Positions 62,596 to 64,000 of a stretch of 64,000 nucleotides of DNA are shown piece after piece. Made by a program: the position numbers and the translations under genes. Source of the stretch: Bacteroidales bacterium 6E. GTDB lineage: Bacteria; Bacteroidota; Bacteroidia; Bacteroidales; Prolixibacteraceae. Under the pieces are notes generated by a model. That model was not told the origin of the DNA, did not search any database, and saw only the letters and a program-made list of their open reading frames with translations. Where the stretch lies: positions 406,369-470,368 of the forward strand of contig DF970690.1 of assembly GCA_001270045.2 (NCBI GenBank). The letters are read 5' to 3'. Positions within the stretch are counted from its first letter, which is position 1. The number at the start of each line of letters is the position of its first letter.

Positions 62596-64000
62596 CTATT
62601 TATGTGGATTGTATGCCTTTATTAAACGCTTAACCGAGTCGTTTTGGGCAGCCTTGGGGAAGACTTCAAATAAGCCCTTATGAAGGTTAAAATCCAGCTT
62701 AAGGGCTGTTTCGAGCTGTCCCACTGCCTCTGATTCACAATTCCTTTCCAGCAAGTAAGCGGCAAGGTGGTATTTCAGGACTGCGCTATTGTCATTGTGC
62801 AGGTTACCCTTCTTGAGAATACCTATGGCATCGTCGACCTTTCCCCTGCTATGAAGGAATTCGGCAAAATATATCCACATCTCCGAATTCGCCGGATCAA
62901 GGGCTGTTGCCCTCTTAAATGCTGCACGGGCCTCTCCTTCCTGGTTATTTTCAGCCAAAACCCTGCCAAGTGTAAACCAATAGTCAGGATTATCACCCTC
63001 GATGGAAATAGCTTTATTTATCATGGATATGCTTTCCTGGTAGTTCCTGTCCATCCAGAAAATCAAACCCGATGAGAACCATGCAATGTCATTCAGCGGA
63101 TTTTGGCCAACTGCCTTTTGGTAGAACCTGAGGGCCATCTTGTTCCGTCCCATATTCAGGTAACATTCGCCCATATAGCAGAAAGCATCATCGTTATCAG
63201 GATCAAGTTTAAGGTATTCCCGGTATGTCGCAATTGCCTCCTTATAACGTTCAAGATTGGCCAGCGAATTGGCTTTGTTAAAAAGAGCCTGAAAAAATGC
63301 ATCACTCAAGACGAGTGTATAATCATAGGCTTCGAGTGCTTTGGAATATTGGGCGGTCCGATTGTAGGCAATGCCCAGGTTGAACCAGACTGACGCATTG
63401 AATGGATCAATATCCAGATAAAGGTTATAATAGTAGATACTTTTTTCGGGCAATCCCATCTGATCATAGAAATAGCCTAAGTCATACAAGACCATTTCAT
63501 TTTCGGGGTTAAGGCTAAATGCCTTTTCGAAGTAGCTTACGGCCGTGACTTGATCTCCATAGTTAATGTAGGAAGATCCTATATGGTAAAGAACATCGTC
63601 TGCATCCATTTCTCCGGTAAGTTCAACGGCATAATCGAATGCCTCCCTTGCTTCATTCTCCTCTTCAAGTAACAAATGGGCAGTTCCTTTAAGAAGGAAG
63701 ACTTCAGGATTCTGGTCATCCAGGTTTAAAAACAATCTGAGTTCATCCAAAGCGGCTGAGGCATCTCCTTTATTGATGAGTGATTGCACAAACCTGAACC
63801 GCAATGGCAACGCCGCCGGATGAATATCCAGGCCATGTTGCAATGCCGTCTCTGCCATATCGAAATCGCCTTCACTGATCAGGTAGTCAATGATCTCTTC
63901 AAAATCACTGACGTCATAATAACCCGGGCGGCCTTTTTCCAACGATTCCCTGAACCGTCGTATTATTTCGAAAGCATCAAATTGGTCTGTGTAATTACTG
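62596..64000 (-). CDS. TPR-repeat protein, 5' end outside window
   Basis: At least 467 residues. The frame stays open to the window edge: upstream of an in-frame TTG at 63942, codons for SNYTDQFDAFEIIRRFRESL continue, so that TTG is not the start and the gene is partial. About eleven tetratricopeptide repeats follow, for example AWFNLGIAYNRTAQYSKALEAYD-like units with the W/L-G-Y-A-P spacing of TPRs, such as NPENEMVLYDLGYFYDQMG. The opening (E-K-G-R-P-G-Y-Y-D-V-S-D-F-E-E-I-I-D-Y) is shared by a family of Bacteroidota TPR proteins. No signal peptide is visible in the sequenced part. It probably scaffolds a protein complex; partners unknown. A terminator follows. Confidence 0.88.
   Translation of the reverse strand, partial: SNYTDQFDAFEIIRRFRESLEKGRPGYYDVSDFEEIIDYLISEGDFDMAETALQHGLDIHPAALPLRFRFVQSLINKGDASAALDELRLFLNLDDQNPEVFLLKGTAHLLLEEENEAREAFDYAVELTGEMDADDVLYHIGSSYINYGDQVTAVSYFEKAFSLNPENEMVLYDLGYFYDQMGLPEKSIYYYNLYLDIDPFNASVWFNLGIAYNRTAQYSKALEAYDYTLVLSDAFFQALFNKANSLANLERYKEAIATYREYLKLDPDNDDAFCYMGECYLNMGRNKMALRFYQKAVGQNPLNDIAWFSSGLIFWMDRNYQESISMINKAISIEGDNPDYWFTLGRVLAENNQEGEARAAFKRATALDPANSEMWIYFAEFLHSRGKVDDAIGILKKGNLHNDNSAVLKYHLAAYLLERNCESEAVGQLETALKLDFNLHKGLFEVFPKAAQNDSVKRLIKAYNPHK

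Noticed and set aside
63940-63942. TTG as the start of the TPR gene
   Set aside because: The frame is open and coding-like up to the window edge, so the true start lies outside.
1-64000. tRNA, rRNA, insertion sequences, integrase, phage or toxin-antitoxin genes
   Set aside because: I looked for cloverleaf-like sequence, transposase and integrase motifs and terminal repeats, and found none by eye.

Overview
The window is a gene-dense stretch of a Bacteroidota chromosome, most likely order Bacteroidales sensu lato (Marinilabiliales/Lentimicrobium-like). The evidence is an ECF sigma/FecR/SusC/SusD locus, lipoproteins with DUF4959/DUF5000 and DUF4998 domains, TAnnTTTG-type promoter boxes, a GT3 glycogen synthase, a gamma-alpha fused 2-oxoacid:ferredoxin oxidoreductase, and the gene orders DUF1599/BT_3928-like/tpiA opposite folP/cdaA and pdxJ/CBS/nadK/DUF6089/uppS/bamA/ompH/ompH. 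I saw no tRNA, rRNA, CRISPR array, insertion sequence or prophage. Genus cannot be assigned by eye.

Layout. 1-3.5 kb: end of a DUF2795 gene, a PduO-type cobalamin adenosyltransferase, a shrunken methyltransferase-like protein, and recG. 3.5-15.8 kb: a PHP-domain lipoprotein, then a minus-strand nutrient-uptake operon read sigma factor > FecR anti-sigma > SusC > SusD > two surface lipoproteins, closed by a terminator; no glycosidase is linked, so the substrate is unknown. 15.9-17.7 kb: a large, divergent nitronate-monooxygenase-like TIM-barrel protein. 18.1-24.3 kb: an operon for the citrate-to-2-oxoglutarate arm of the TCA cycle (aconitase, two unrelated-type isocitrate dehydrogenases in tandem, citrate synthase), ending in a perfect terminator. 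24.3-31.5 kb: thioredoxin, cytochrome bd oxidase (cydAB), SDR, SixA-like phosphatase, YfcE-like phosphoesterase, prmA, tpiA. 31.5-41.6 kb: BT_3928-like DoxX protein, DUF1599, folP, cdaA (c-di-AMP synthase), nitronate monooxygenase, DUF2027-Smr protein, Gfo/Idh/MocA oxidoreductase, malQ, alpha/beta hydrolase, pdxJ. 41.6-51.8 kb: CBS protein, nadK, DUF6089, uppS, bamA, two ompH/skp genes, glycogen synthase, murI. 51.8-64 kb: a sugar-kinase/nucleotidyltransferase pair, gamma carbonic anhydrase, korAB, a two-receiver PEP-synthase-like protein, aroE, DUF368 membrane protein, and a TPR protein that runs off the right edge.

How it works together. Citrate synthase, aconitase and isocitrate dehydrogenases make 2-oxoglutarate, and KorAB (30 kb away) can oxidise it to succinyl-CoA with ferredoxin; cytochrome bd suggests tolerance or use of low oxygen. 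UppS, BamA, two Skp-like chaperones and MurI form an envelope-building block. Glycogen synthase, MalQ and the sugar-kinase pair point to carbohydrate storage and salvage.

Most noteworthy: the receiver-receiver-PPDK_N hybrid protein at 57819-60812, which has an ATP-grasp domain but no standard phosphohistidine or PEP-binding domain; the tandem isocitrate dehydrogenases, of which the E. coli-like one has lost all four NADP-selecting residues; the Gly-Gly-Tyr repeat inside BamA; and the divergent 594-residue TIM-barrel protein beside the TCA operon.
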